This document shows positions 53,298 to 61,929 of a stretch of DNA of 64,000 nucleotides, in pieces; position 1 is the stretch's first letter, and each line of letters begins with the position of its first letter. The translations under genes were made by a program, and so were the position numbers. Location: assembly GCF_047549485.1 (NCBI RefSeq), contig NZ_CP180191.1, forward strand, positions 248,001-312,000, in the 5' to 3' direction. Below the pieces are notes generated by a model. The model was not told where the DNA came from. It ran no database searches and worked only from the letters and a program-made list of their open reading frames with translations. The stretch is from Piscinibacterium candidicorallinum. Its GTDB lineage: Bacteria; Pseudomonadota; Gammaproteobacteria; Burkholderiales; Burkholderiaceae_C.

Positions 53298-54077
53298 ATG
53301 GACATGCTCACGAATCTGAATACCGGCCCGGGAACGGGGTCTACAAGTAGTGGCGTCGATCTGAGCGCCCTTGGCAATGCGCTGGGAGCCGCGTTCAGTG
53401 CCCCAGCTCGCGCGGCTGAAGCCCCTGCACCGGCCGCACTGCCGCAGGCCTTTGAATCGCTTGCTGCCCTGCTTGAACTGGTGGATTGCGCCATCCTGAT
53501 CGTGACACTTGATGGCCACGCTCTGTTTTCAAACTCCCGCGCCCACAAGGAACTGCTCGTCCCCGGCGTGATCGATCTTCAGGGTGGCACCCTGCGCCTG
53601 TCCCAGCAGGCCGTGAATGACCGCCTCGATTACGCGTTGAAAGCGGCCCGCTTGGGCAAGCGCAGCCTGATCGTGCTGCCGACGCAAGGTGAACCGACCA
53701 CCGTTGCCGTCTTGCCGCTGGCGGCCCGCGCCAACAGCGGCGAGCCCTATGCGGTCGCGCTGGTATCCGGTCGTACCGACATCGCCAGCCGCCCGGAGAT
53801 CGTCATGTTTGCCCGCCACTTCGGCCTCACGCCGACCGAGGCGCGTGTACTCGATGCGCTCTGCGCCGGCTTCCGCCCCAAGGACATCGCCGAGCGTGAG
53901 CAGGTGGCCGAATCCACCGTCCGCACGCACGTCAAGGCGCTTTGCACCAAGACTGGCACGGCGGGCATCCAGGACGTGCTGCGCATGATTGCGCGTCTGC
54001 CGCCTGTTGCCACGCGAGATGTCGCCTTGGCGGCCGGTGCGTCCGCTGCGCCGTCCCGGCCCCGCAAGCGCGTCTGA
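53298..54077 (+). CDS. LuxR-type helix-turn-helix regulator with PAS-like domain
   Basis: The 259-residue protein has a low-complexity N-terminus (to about 50), a PAS-like region (about 55-165: LLELVDCAILIVTLDGHALF, LRLSQQAVNDRLDYALKAAR) and a C-terminal LuxR/GerE DNA-binding domain (FGLTPTEARVLDALCAGFRP, then KDIAEREQVAESTVRTHVKALCTKTG). It lacks an obvious receiver or autoinducer domain. The ligand and targets are unknown. This plan is common for orphan regulators in Burkholderiales. A perfect 12-bp terminator hairpin follows. The ATG at 53298 and one at 53304 are both possible. Confidence 0.85.
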   Translation: MDMLTNLNTGPGTGSTSSGVDLSALGNALGAAFSAPARAAEAPAPAALPQAFESLAALLELVDCAILIVTLDGHALFSNSRAHKELLVPGVIDLQGGTLRLSQQAVNDRLDYALKAARLGKRSLIVLPTQGEPTTVAVLPLAARANSGEPYAVALVSGRTDIASRPEIVMFARHFGLTPTEARVLDALCAGFRPKDIAEREQVAESTVRTHVKALCTKTGTAGIQDVLRMIARLPPVATRDVALAAGASAAPSRPRKRV

Positions 54078-54113
54078 GCGTCGTTCGCGCGGCGCGCGCC
54101 GCCGAGCCCAAAG

Positions 54114-54141
54114 AACAACGCCCGCAGAAGCGGGCGTTGTT
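54114..54141. terminator. Bidirectional terminator, luxR-type gene / csp
   Basis: AACAACGCCCGC pairs perfectly with GCGGGCGTTGTT over a four-base loop, between convergent genes. TTGTTGC follows on the plus strand, and GTTGTTC on the minus strand. Confidence 0.85.
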
Positions 54142-54203
54142 GCATATTGAGACAGCGCGACTTTCTGCACGCTTCGGGCCGGCTGAACTGGCCCGAACCG
54201 GGA

Positions 54204-54896
54204 TCACTCCTCGTCGTCGCCTGAACGGTCGCGGTAGTCCTTGCGCGGGCGCTCGTTGAAGCGGCGCGGCTTGCGGTCCGCCGGTGCGCCACCAGGGGGA
54301 GCACCAAAACCGCCGCCGCCACCTTCACCGCGCAATGGGGCGCCCCAGGGCGTGCGGGGCGGACGATCGCCAAAGCCACCGCCACCCTCGCCACCACCAC
54401 CACCAAATCCGCCTTCACGGCGGGGCGGGCGATCGCCGAACGGGCGCGGAGGACGGTCACCAAATTGACGCGGGGGGCGGTCACCGAAGCCGCCACCGCC
54501 ACCACCACCACCACCTTCGCGGGGCGGACGATCACCCCAGGGGCGCGGAGGACGGTCGCCAAAGCCACCGCCACCACCACCTTCACGGGGCGGACGATCA
54601 CCCCAGGGGCGCGGAGGGCGGTCACCAAACTGACGCGGCGGGCGATCACCGAAGGGCCTGCCACCGCCGCCACCACCACCTTCAGGCACGGGGTCCAGGG
54701 ACCGGATGTTGGCGGCCTGCGGGCCCTTGGGGCCGTCCTTCAGGTCGTACTCGATGCGCTGGCCTTCGCGCAGCGTGCGGAAGCCGCCGCCCTGAATGTC
54801 GGAGAAGTGGGCAAAGATGTCGTTGCCGCCCTCATCGGGGGTGACGAAGCCAAAGCCCTTGGACTCGTTGAACCACTTGACTACACCGGTCGGCAT
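54204..54896 (-). CDS. Cold-shock-domain protein with long Gly/Arg-rich GDRPPR tail
   Basis: Residues 1-68 form a standard CspA-like cold-shock domain with RNP1 KGFGFV (13-18) and RNP2 DIFAHF (26-31), so it binds single-stranded RNA or DNA. Residues 70-230 are low complexity: nine [FW]GDRPPR units, separated by glycine runs, then a more varied end with [19 protein letters not shown] and an acidic tip DRSGDDEE. Bacterial CSD proteins are usually about 70 residues; tails of this kind are reminiscent of eukaryotic RGG domains and of glycine-rich RNA-binding proteins. They may drive RNA-dependent condensation. The upstream gap is about 400 bases. Confidence 0.92.
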   Translation of the reverse strand: MPTGVVKWFNESKGFGFVTPDEGGNDIFAHFSDIQGGGFRTLREGQRIEYDLKDGPKGPQAANIRSLDPVPEGGGGGGGRPFGDRPPRQFGDRPPRPWGDRPPREGGGGGGFGDRPPRPWGDRPPREGGGGGGGGGFGDRPPRQFGDRPPRPFGDRPPRREGGFGGGGGEGGGGFGDRPPRTPWGAPLRGEGGGGGFGAPPGGAPADRKPRRFNERPRKDYRDRSGDDEE

Positions 54897-55303
54897 TGCG
54901 TTTGCCTTTCTCTTTCTCTATCTCTAACTGACTAGCGGAGGACGTTGTGCGGCCGCGGAAACATCAAGAAGGGAGTTTGCGGCTGCGGGTTGATGCACAC
55001 GCTTGGGAGTCTGGGCTGTCGCGGGATGAATCTCTTGCCTGACCGGGTGCCTTGCGCAACGCGTCTTCAAGCCGGAAAGCCAGACTGGCCGGATAAGTCA
55101 GACCGTATCGCCGCTCTTGAAGACACTTACAAACCATGTTAGCGGCCGTGTTGCACTGCTGCAAACAGTTTGCTCTGTAGTGCATTCGAGTGCGGGACTT
55201 CCCTGATGGGCGCGTCTTTCGCGTGCCATGATGCGGGTCTGCCCCGCAAGGCTGCCCCGACTACCCGGCGGGGTTCCTCATGCATCCCCATCCAAGGAAG
55301 CCC
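54897..55303. other. 407-base divergent gap, csp / oligopeptidase B
   Basis: This probably holds a long 5' leader of the cold-shock gene, as is usual for such genes. Next to the csp start, the minus strand reads AGAGATAGAGAAAGAGAAAGG, a purine-rich stretch that supplies the ribosome site. I see no repeat element, no small gene with a ribosome site and no certain promoter. Confidence 0.4.
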
Positions 55304-57490
55304 ATGAAGCGTCTCCTTCTTCTCACTGTTCTCTGCGCACTGATCGCGCCGCTTGGTGCACAGACGGTTGCCACCACCGATGCCGCCCGGCCGCCCATGG
55401 CTGCCCAGAAGCCCAAGGACGTCACCGTTCATGGCGACAAGCGCATCGACGAGTTCTTCTGGTTGCGTGAAAGAAACAACCCGGAGGTCATCGAGCATCT
55501 CAAGGCGGAGAACGCCTGGGCCGACCGCTACTTCGCGCCCTACGCAGCCTTCGAGGAATCCCTTTACAAGGAGATCCTGGGCCGTGTGCAGCAGCGCGAC
55601 CAGGCCGTGCCCCGTCTGGAGCGCGGCTACTGGTACGTGACCCGCACCGAAGAAGGCAAGCAGTATCCGATCCTCACCCGCCGCAAGGGCAGCGTGGACG
55701 CGCCGGAGGAAGTCCTGCTGGACTTGAACAAGCTGGCCGAGGGCAAGAAGTTCCTCGCGCTGGGCGCCTTCGATGTGTCCGACAACAACCGTCTGCTGGC
55801 CTACACCACCGACGAAACCGGAGGGCGCGACTACACCCTGCACATCAAAGACCTGCAGACCGGCAAGTACCTTGACAAGTCCATCAAGGACATCTCCGAG
55901 ATCGCCTGGGCCGCAGACAGCCGCACCCTGTTCTACACGACGGTCGATGCCGCCAAACGCACCTATCGCCTTTGGAAGCATGTGCTGGGCAGCAAGGGCA
56001 AGGACCAGCTGCTGGCGGAGGAAAAAGACGAGATGTTCGATCTCGACCTGGGGCGTACCCGCTCCGGTGACTGGATCGTGCTGACCTCGCGCAGCAAGGA
56101 CACCAGTGATATCCGCGTGATCGACGCCCGCAAGCCGGCGAGCAGCCTGCGCCGCATCGTGGCGCGCAAGACGGGCCGCGAGGTGTATCTCTCCCACCAT
56201 GCTGGCGCAAAAGGCGGCGACTTCTACCTGCTGGTCAACGACACCGGCCCGAACAATCGCCTCGTCCGCGTTGCTGCGGCCAGCAAGAACACGGAAACGG
56301 GCGCATGGAAAGAGCTGATCGCCCACCGCAAGGACGTGATGCTCGAGTCGGCCGACCTGTTCCGTGGCTTCATGGTCCTGCGCGAGCGCGACAAGGGTGC
56401 ACAGAAGCTGCGCGTGTTTGATCTGGCCAAGGGTTTCGATGCCGCGCGCTCGCACTACATCGCCATGGACGCAGCGGTCTACAGCGCCCGCGGCATGGAT
56501 AACAGCGAGTACGACACCAGTACCTACCGCTTTGCCTACACCTCGCTGGCCACGCCGAACTCCGTGTTCGACTACGACATGGCCAGCAAGAAGCGCGAAC
56601 TGCGCAAGGTCCAGCCCGTGCTGGGCGGTTACGACCCCAAGCGCTACACCGAGCGGCAGGTTATGGCCCGCGCCAAGGACGGCACCGAAGTGCCGATCTC
56701 GCTGATCTGGCGAACCGACCTGCGTAAGACCGGGCCGCAGCCCCTGCTGCTCTACGGCTACGGAAGCTACGGCTTCCCGAGTGATCCGGGCTTTTCGTTG
56801 TCGCGCGTTTCGTTGCTGGATCGCGGCGTGATCTTTGCCATTGCGCACATCCGCGGTGGCGGCGATCTGGGCCGCCAGTGGTATCTCGACGGCAAGCTCG
56901 GCAAGAAGATGAACACCTTCACCGACTTCATCGCCAGTGCCGAGACCCTGATCGCCCAGGGCTACACCGAACCCTCCCAGCTGATCATCCAGGGCGGCAG
57001 CGCCGGCGGCCTGTTGATGGGCGCGGTCACCAATCTGCGCCCGGATCTGTTCAAAGCGGTGGTCAGCGAGGTCCCGTTCGTGGATGTGATCAACACCATG
57101 CTTGACGAGACCCTGCCATTGACCACCGGCGAGTTCATCGAGTGGGGCAACCCCAAGAACCTTGAGGACTACAAGGTCATACGCGCCTATAGCCCCTACG
57201 ACAACCTCAAGCGCGGCGCCTATCCGGCCATCTACCTGCGCACCGGCTTCAACGACAGCCAGGTGCCCTACTGGGAACCGGCCAAGTATGCGGCCCGCCT
57301 GCGCACCTTGAAGACGGACAACACGCCGCTGCTGTTCAACATCAACATGGGTGTGGGTCACGGTGGTGCGTCCGGGCGCTTCGATGCGCTGCGCGAGCGG
57401 GCGCGCGTGTTCACCTTCATGCTCTCGCAGTGGGGGCTTGCCCTGCCGCAGGCCGCCGCGAGCGCGGCGGCACCTACCGCAAAGCAGTGA
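55304..57490 (+). CDS. ptrB: Exported oligopeptidase B-like S9A peptidase
   Basis: The 728-residue protein has a signal peptide (MKRLLLLTVLCALIAPLGAQ), a propeller domain (about 30-430) and a C-terminal hydrolase domain. The catalytic serine is in IIQGGSAGGLLMG, the aspartate in RTGFNDSQVPYWEP and the histidine in GVGHGGASGR. Propeller and catalytic phrases match oligopeptidase B, which cuts small peptides after Arg or Lys. Oligopeptidase B is usually cytosolic, so the signal peptide is notable. The ATG at 55304 has AAGGAA seven bases before it; an in-frame ATG at 55280 lies upstream but would bury the signal. Confidence 0.88.
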   Translation: MKRLLLLTVLCALIAPLGAQTVATTDAARPPMAAQKPKDVTVHGDKRIDEFFWLRERNNPEVIEHLKAENAWADRYFAPYAAFEESLYKEILGRVQQRDQAVPRLERGYWYVTRTEEGKQYPILTRRKGSVDAPEEVLLDLNKLAEGKKFLALGAFDVSDNNRLLAYTTDETGGRDYTLHIKDLQTGKYLDKSIKDISEIAWAADSRTLFYTTVDAAKRTYRLWKHVLGSKGKDQLLAEEKDEMFDLDLGRTRSGDWIVLTSRSKDTSDIRVIDARKPASSLRRIVARKTGREVYLSHHAGAKGGDFYLLVNDTGPNNRLVRVAAASKNTETGAWKELIAHRKDVMLESADLFRGFMVLRERDKGAQKLRVFDLAKGFDAARSHYIAMDAAVYSARGMDNSEYDTSTYRFAYTSLATPNSVFDYDMASKKRELRKVQPVLGGYDPKRYTERQVMARAKDGTEVPISLIWRTDLRKTGPQPLLLYGYGSYGFPSDPGFSLSRVSLLDRGVIFAIAHIRGGGDLGRQWYLDGKLGKKMNTFTDFIASAETLIAQGYTEPSQLIIQGGSAGGLLMGAVTNLRPDLFKAVVSEVPFVDVINTMLDETLPLTTGEFIEWGNPKNLEDYKVIRAYSPYDNLKRGAYPAIYLRTGFNDSQVPYWEPAKYAARLRTLKTDNTPLLFNINMGVGHGGASGRFDALRERARVFTFMLSQWGLALPQAAASAAAPTAKQ

Positions 57491-57656
57491 GCGCGGCGGG
57501 CCGCGGATGCACCGCGGCCGCTCCGGGGTGGGCAGGCGCGGCATGCAGGACTAACCTTGCCGCCGCCTGCCCTGCGAGCCTGCGGGCAGGCGCAACCCAT
57601 CTGAAGCCCATCTAGACAGGCCGCCCCAAGAGGCGGCCGCTGCCGGAGGAACCGTC

Positions 57657-58688
57657 ATGGCGACTGCCCAAATTCGTGCCGCTGCCCCCCTTGCCTTGCG
57701 CCCGTTGGCACTCGCCGTGGCCGCCACGCTGCTCGTGGCCTGCGGCGAAAAGCAGACCGCCCCCGCCCAGCCGGCAGCGCCCGCTGCGGCGCCTGCCGCA
57801 GCCACGGCCCAGCCCAGCGGCGTAGAGTTCATGACCAACGAAACCGTGGCACTTACCCGCCCGGACTTTGACGCCAAGGTCACGGCGCTGCTCGCTGAAG
57901 GCAAACCTGGCCAGGTGCTGCAGATCACCGGCATGGCCTATGCCAACGAAAAGCCCGCCAGTACCCCGGACCTCGGCCTGGCCCGCGCCGAGACCGCCAG
58001 CATCCTGTTCATGGACAAGCTGCCCAATGAGCGCATCAAGCTCGTGAGCGCGCCGCAGCTCACCAATGCGCCGGCCGAGCGCTTCGACGCCATCCAGTTC
58101 AAGTGGATCGACGCGCCGGCCACCGCCGTGGCTGCAGCGCCCGCCGCCGCGCCTGCCCCCGCAGCAGCCCTTCCTGCCCCTGCGCCTGTCCCTGCACCTG
58201 TTGCCGCAGCACCTGCGCCTGCTCCGGTGGCGGCAGCGCCAGCGCCCGTCGCCACGCCCGCGCCTGCCCCGGCGTCCGTAGCAGCCGCACCCGCCGCCAA
58301 ACCGGCCGCCCCGGCAGCCGGCAGCAAGATGACGCCGCCGGCCGGAACGCCCGTGGTGACCAGCCCGGTCGTGCTGAGCTTTGCCACCGGCTCGGCCACG
58401 CCGGCCATGGCGGCCGCGCAACGGGATGCCTTGCGCGCGCTTGCACAGGCGTCCCAGCAGGCCGGGTACAGCCTGACGGTCACGGGCCACACCGACAACA
58501 CGGGCGATGCCGAAACCAACAAGCGTCTGGCTCAGGCCCGTGCGGAGGCCGTCAAGCAGCGCCTGGTGAGCCTCGGTGCCAAGGCGGACGCGATCAAGGT
58601 CGAGTCCTTCGGTGCGGACCAGCCGGTGGCTGACAACGCAACGGCCGAAGGCCGCGCCAAGAACCGCCGCGTCGAAGTCAAGAGCTGA
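57657..58688 (+). CDS. OmpA-family peptidoglycan-associated lipoprotein
   Basis: The 343-residue product has a hydrophobic signal ending in a lipobox-like LLVAC (Cys near 29), an N-terminal domain (about 55-155) of unknown type with TGMAYANEKPASTPDLGLARAE, an Ala/Pro linker of about 70 residues (155-220), and a C-terminal OmpA peptidoglycan-binding domain (about 235-343: LSFATGSATPAMAAAQRDAL, VTGHTDNTGDAETNKRLAQA, GRAKNRRVEV). It probably tethers the outer membrane to the cell wall. The Ala/Pro linker may span the periplasm. GGAGGA lies six bases ahead of the start, right after a GGCCGCC hairpin at 57619-57638. Confidence 0.88.
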   Translation: MATAQIRAAAPLALRPLALAVAATLLVACGEKQTAPAQPAAPAAAPAAATAQPSGVEFMTNETVALTRPDFDAKVTALLAEGKPGQVLQITGMAYANEKPASTPDLGLARAETASILFMDKLPNERIKLVSAPQLTNAPAERFDAIQFKWIDAPATAVAAAPAAAPAPAAALPAPAPVPAPVAAAPAPAPVAAAPAPVATPAPAPASVAAAPAAKPAAPAAGSKMTPPAGTPVVTSPVVLSFATGSATPAMAAAQRDALRALAQASQQAGYSLTVTGHTDNTGDAETNKRLAQARAEAVKQRLVSLGAKADAIKVESFGADQPVADNATAEGRAKNRRVEVKS

Positions 58689-58705
58689 GCGGCTGAGCGC
58701 GGAAG

Positions 58706-58990
58706 ATGAAGCACGCCGGGGCCGAGGCACTTGCTGCCCTGGCTTCGCTGCTTGCCCAGCTGCGCAGCCTGCCGGGGCTGACTGAACGCAGGCCCGGCAT
58801 CTTCTACCGGGGCGGCAGCGCGTTTCTGCATTTTCACGAAGACCCCGCGGGGCTGTTTGCCGATCTCAAGCAGGACGGCGCATTCGTGCGCTGGCCGGTC
58901 AGCGGCGCGGCGCAGCGCAAGGCGCTGCTTGCGGCAGCGCGGGCGGAGTGCGGCGGCCCGCACACGCCAAGAGCCGGTGCGGCGGCGTAG
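58706..58990 (+). CDS. Small conserved-looking protein of unknown function
   Basis: The 94-residue product starts 17 bases after the OmpA stop. The central part, GIFYRGGSAFLHFHEDPAGL then FADLKQDGAFVRWPVSG, looks structured and matches my recollection of short proteobacterial proteins without known function. No signal peptide or membrane segment is visible. The C-terminus is Ala/Gly-rich. It may be cotranscribed with the OmpA gene. The 296 bases that follow hold no recognisable gene. Confidence 0.65.
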   Translation: MKHAGAEALAALASLLAQLRSLPGLTERRPGIFYRGGSAFLHFHEDPAGLFADLKQDGAFVRWPVSGAAQRKALLAAARAECGGPHTPRAGAAA

Positions 58991-59286
58991 TGCTGGGGCG
59001 GCCAACCTGTCGCGCCGGTTCGTTTCAGACCGTCCGAGCCTTCAGCCGCTCCGAAGTGACGCGCGTGAGCGCCGCCGGCCCGAGCCGCGCTTCGTCTGCC
59101 CCGACCCTGCCATCATCTGGCTCACGCGCCGGCCGAGAGCCCGTGTAGACGGCTGCACTGCGCCGGTCAGTCCACCCGCACGGTCTGCCGCCTGCCGTGT
59201 GACCGCTAGAGTGCGCAAGCATCCTGGCTGCACTCACGCCGCCTGCCTCCTCTTGCACTGTCCCTCTCAGTGATCGAAACGACGCC

Positions 59287-60525
59287 ATGAGCGCACCCCA
59301 ACCCGCCTCGTCCACCGCACAAGACGCCGGCGCCGGCCGTTCATTGCTGCGCGACTTTTCCCTGTCCGCCGCCACGGCAGGCTTCGTGGCCGTGCTGGTG
59401 GGCTTCACGAGCTCAGTGGCCATCGTGTTCCAGGCGGCCACCGCGCTGGGCGCCACGCAGGCACAGCTCACCTCATGGATGTGGGCGCTGGGCCTGGGCA
59501 TGGGCCTGACCAGCCTGTTGCCTGCCTGGTGGCTGCGCCAGCCGGTGATGGTGGCCTGGTCCACGCCGGGCGCGGCGGTGCTCGCGGCGGGGGCGGTCGG
59601 CGCCGCAGGCAGCGGCGGATTCAACATGGCCCAGGCGACGGGTGCCTTCATCTTCTGTGGCGCGCTGATCCTGCTGTCGGGTGCCACTGGCTGGTTTGAG
59701 CGCGTGATGAACCGCCTGCCCATGGCGCTGGCCGCGGCCCTGCTGGCCGGTGTGCTGGCGCGCTTCGGCCTGCAGGCCTTCACCGCGGCCGGCAGTGAGT
59801 TCGGGCTCGTGGCCACCATGCTCGTGACCTATCTGCTCGGCCGCAGGCTGGCGCCGCGCTATGCCGTCATGGCGGTGCTGGTGGTGGGCGTGCTCTGGTG
59901 CGTGGCCGCGGGGCAGATGCGCATGGAGAGCGTGAGCTGGTCGCTGGCCGTGCCGGTGTTCACGATGCCGGTGTTCGATCTGGCGGCCATCATCAGCCTG
60001 GGGGTGCCGCTGTTCATTGTGACCATGGCCTCGCAGAACCTGCCGGGCGTGGCAGCCATCCGCGCGGCGGGTTACGACATGCCGATCAGCAAGATCATCT
60101 CGCTCACCGGTATCGCCACCCTAGTACTCGCGCCGTTCGGCGCCTTTGCGCTGAACCTCTCGGCCATCACGGCAGCGATTTGCATGGGCCCGGAAGCGCA
60201 CGAAGACCCCAAGCGCCGCTACGTGGCGGCCATGACGTCGGGTCTGCTCTACACGCTGCTGGGTCTGTTCGGCGGGGCGATCGCCGGGCTGCTGATTGCC
60301 TTTCCGAAGGCCTTCATCTCGGCCATTGCCGGGCTGGCGCTGTTGGGCACGATTGGTGCCGGGCTGGCGACGGCCCTCAAGGACGAGGCCGACCGCGAGG
60401 CGGCGCTGATCACCTTCCTCGTCACGCTCTCCGGCGTGAGCATCCTGGGCGTGGGCTCGGCCTTCTGGGGCGTGGTGGCGGGTGTGCTGGCCCTTGTGGT
60501 GCAGCGGGCGTGGAAGGCGCGCTGA
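59287..60525 (+). CDS. benE: BenE-family benzoate/aromatic acid transporter
   Basis: The 412-residue inner-membrane protein has about twelve hydrophobic segments and BenE features: GFVAVLVGFTSSVAIVFQAA, WLRQPVMVAWSTPGAAVL, GVPLFIVTMASQNLPGVAAI and AFALNLSAITAAICMGPEAH. BenE is described as a benzoate/proton symporter of the xanthine/uracil-like fold. No aromatic degradation genes sit beside it, although phhA and hppD are 2 kb downstream. The N-terminal 25 residues are a polar extension. A copy of the 36-base repeat follows at 60580. Confidence 0.88.
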   Translation: MSAPQPASSTAQDAGAGRSLLRDFSLSAATAGFVAVLVGFTSSVAIVFQAATALGATQAQLTSWMWALGLGMGLTSLLPAWWLRQPVMVAWSTPGAAVLAAGAVGAAGSGGFNMAQATGAFIFCGALILLSGATGWFERVMNRLPMALAAALLAGVLARFGLQAFTAAGSEFGLVATMLVTYLLGRRLAPRYAVMAVLVVGVLWCVAAGQMRMESVSWSLAVPVFTMPVFDLAAIISLGVPLFIVTMASQNLPGVAAIRAAGYDMPISKIISLTGIATLVLAPFGAFALNLSAITAAICMGPEAHEDPKRRYVAAMTSGLLYTLLGLFGGAIAGLLIAFPKAFISAIAGLALLGTIGAGLATALKDEADREAALITFLVTLSGVSILGVGSAFWGVVAGVLALVVQRAWKAR

Positions 60526-60579
60526 GTCTGCGCGAATGCCTTGGAAAGCCGCATGGGGCCTGCGGATTGAGCCTGCCAT

Positions 60580-60615
60580 TCCGCTTGTCTGGTGCGGTTC
60601 TTCAGGCACTTTGGC
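60580..60615 (+). repeat. 36-base repeat A, copy upstream of metH
   Basis: It starts TCCGCTTGTCTGGTGCGG and continues with TCTTCAGGC and CTTTGGC, matching 21729-21764 at 32 of 36 positions. It lies between benE and metH, 180 bases before the metH start. Downstream of it the gap contains GAGCGGGTCTGACCCCTG, which may form another stem; I could not match the region to a known riboswitch. Confidence 0.75.
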
Positions 60616-60794
60616 GTGGTGTGCCGCACCCAGAGCGGGTCTGACCCCTGTTTTCGGGGCGTGGAGGTAGACAAGTGCAGGGCTGCGGCGTGTGCCACGC
60701 ATGAGCTTTTTCCACGGGATGCTTCAGAGGCGGAAAGCGCGCCGCCGCGCCTAAACTGCACAGCCTCCTCCAAGAATCTGCCTGCGAGCACTCC

Positions 60795-61862
60795 ATGGCC
60801 CGGCCCGACTGCACCGAACAACTGCAAGCCCTCATGCGCGAGCGCATCCTGATCCTGGATGGCGCCATGGGCACCATGATCCAGCGCTACAAGCTGGCCG
60901 AGGCCGATTTCCGCGGCGACCGCTTCACCGAGCACCCCAAGGACCTCAAGGGTGACAACGAGCTGCTGTGCATCACGCGGCCGGAAATCATCAGCGAGAT
61001 CCACGAGCAGTACTTCGCCGCGGGTGCAGACATCGTGGAGACCAACACCTTTGGCGCCACGAGCGTGGCCCAGGGCGACTATGAGCTGCCGCAGCACTAC
61101 CCGGGCATCGTGCGCGAGCTGAACCTGGCCGCCGCCAGGCTGGCCTGCGATGCACGGGACAAGTATTCGACGCCGGACAGGCCGCGCTTTGTGGCCGGCG
61201 CGCTCGGCCCCCAGCCCAAGACGGCCAGCATCAGCCCGGATGTGAACGACCCCGGCGCGCGAAATATCACCTTCGACGAGCTCAAGGTGGCCTACACCGA
61301 GCAGATCGAGGCGCTGGTGGACGGCGGCGTGGACATCATCCTGGTCGAGACGATCTTCGACACCCTGAACGCCAAGGCGGCCATCTTCGCCATCGACGAG
61401 TACTTCGAGACCCATGGCCTGCGCCTGCCGGTAATGATCTCCGGCACGGTCACGGACGCCTCCGGCCGCGTGCTCTCGGGCCAGACCGTGGAAGCTTTCT
61501 GGGCGAGCGTGCGCCACATCAAGCCGATCACGATTGGCCTGAACTGTGCCCTGGGCGCAGCACTGATGCGCCCCTACATCGAGGAGCTGGCCAAGAAAGC
61601 GGGCGAAACCGCGATCAGCTGCTACCCCAATGCCGGCCTGCCCAACCCGATGAGCGACACCGGCTTTGACGAAACCCCGGCCGACACCTCGCGCCTGGTG
61701 GGCGAGTTTGCGCAGGCGGGCTTTCTGAACATCGCTGGCGGCTGCTGCGGCACCACGCCGGAGCACATCGCCGCCATCGCGAAGGCCGTGGCGCAGCACA
61801 AGCCGCGGCCGTGGGTCGGATTTGGCAAGGGCTTTGGCGCGGCGTATCGCGAGGCGGCGTAG
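60795..61862 (+). CDS. metH: Methionine synthase homocysteine-binding module (split MetH, N-terminal half)
   Basis: The 355-residue protein corresponds only to the homocysteine-binding barrel of B12-dependent methionine synthase: [53 protein letters not shown] and the zinc ligands in IGLNCALGA and [12 protein letters not shown]. The folate, cobalamin and activation domains are missing and are not encoded anywhere in this window: the next gene is the convergent phhA. Burkholderiales often have MetH split in two, usually adjacent; here the second half must be elsewhere. The ATG at 60795 gives the expected N-terminus. Confidence 0.92.
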   Translation: MARPDCTEQLQALMRERILILDGAMGTMIQRYKLAEADFRGDRFTEHPKDLKGDNELLCITRPEIISEIHEQYFAAGADIVETNTFGATSVAQGDYELPQHYPGIVRELNLAAARLACDARDKYSTPDRPRFVAGALGPQPKTASISPDVNDPGARNITFDELKVAYTEQIEALVDGGVDIILVETIFDTLNAKAAIFAIDEYFETHGLRLPVMISGTVTDASGRVLSGQTVEAFWASVRHIKPITIGLNCALGAALMRPYIEELAKKAGETAISCYPNAGLPNPMSDTGFDETPADTSRLVGEFAQAGFLNIAGGCCGTTPEHIAAIAKAVAQHKPRPWVGFGKGFGAAYREAA

Positions 61863-61897
61863 GCGCACCGAGGGCCGTAAGGCCTCTCAAGAAGCAA

Positions 61898-61923
61898 AAC
61901 AGGGCGCCATGGCGCCCTGTTTA
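61898..61923. terminator. Perfect palindromic terminator after metH
   Basis: AAACAGGGCGCCA is followed by its exact complement TGGCGCCCTGTTT, giving a 13-bp stem on either strand, with T-rich AGTATTTTT after it. It serves the metH gene and might also stop minus-strand transcription. Confidence 0.85.
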
Positions 61924-61929
61924 GTATTT

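Noticed and set aside
54284..54700. Regular DNA repeats resembling a CRISPR array
   Set aside because: They are coding repeats for GDRPPR and glycine runs in the cold-shock protein; no spacer-like unique units of constant length.
55139..57544. 801-codon open frame antisense to oligopeptidase B
   Set aside because: Entirely opposite a gene with catalytic motifs and signal peptide; composition is typical of a shadow frame.
60735..60760. GCGGAAAG just upstream of metH as an eighth element
   Set aside because: The surroundings are GC-rich and lack the TTCGG ends and the AT-rich body; the octamer alone also occurs in coding sequence.
60616..60794. SAH or SAM riboswitch upstream of metH
   Set aside because: The expected conserved GAGGAGCGCTGC-like core of the SAH element and the SAM-type patterns are not visible.
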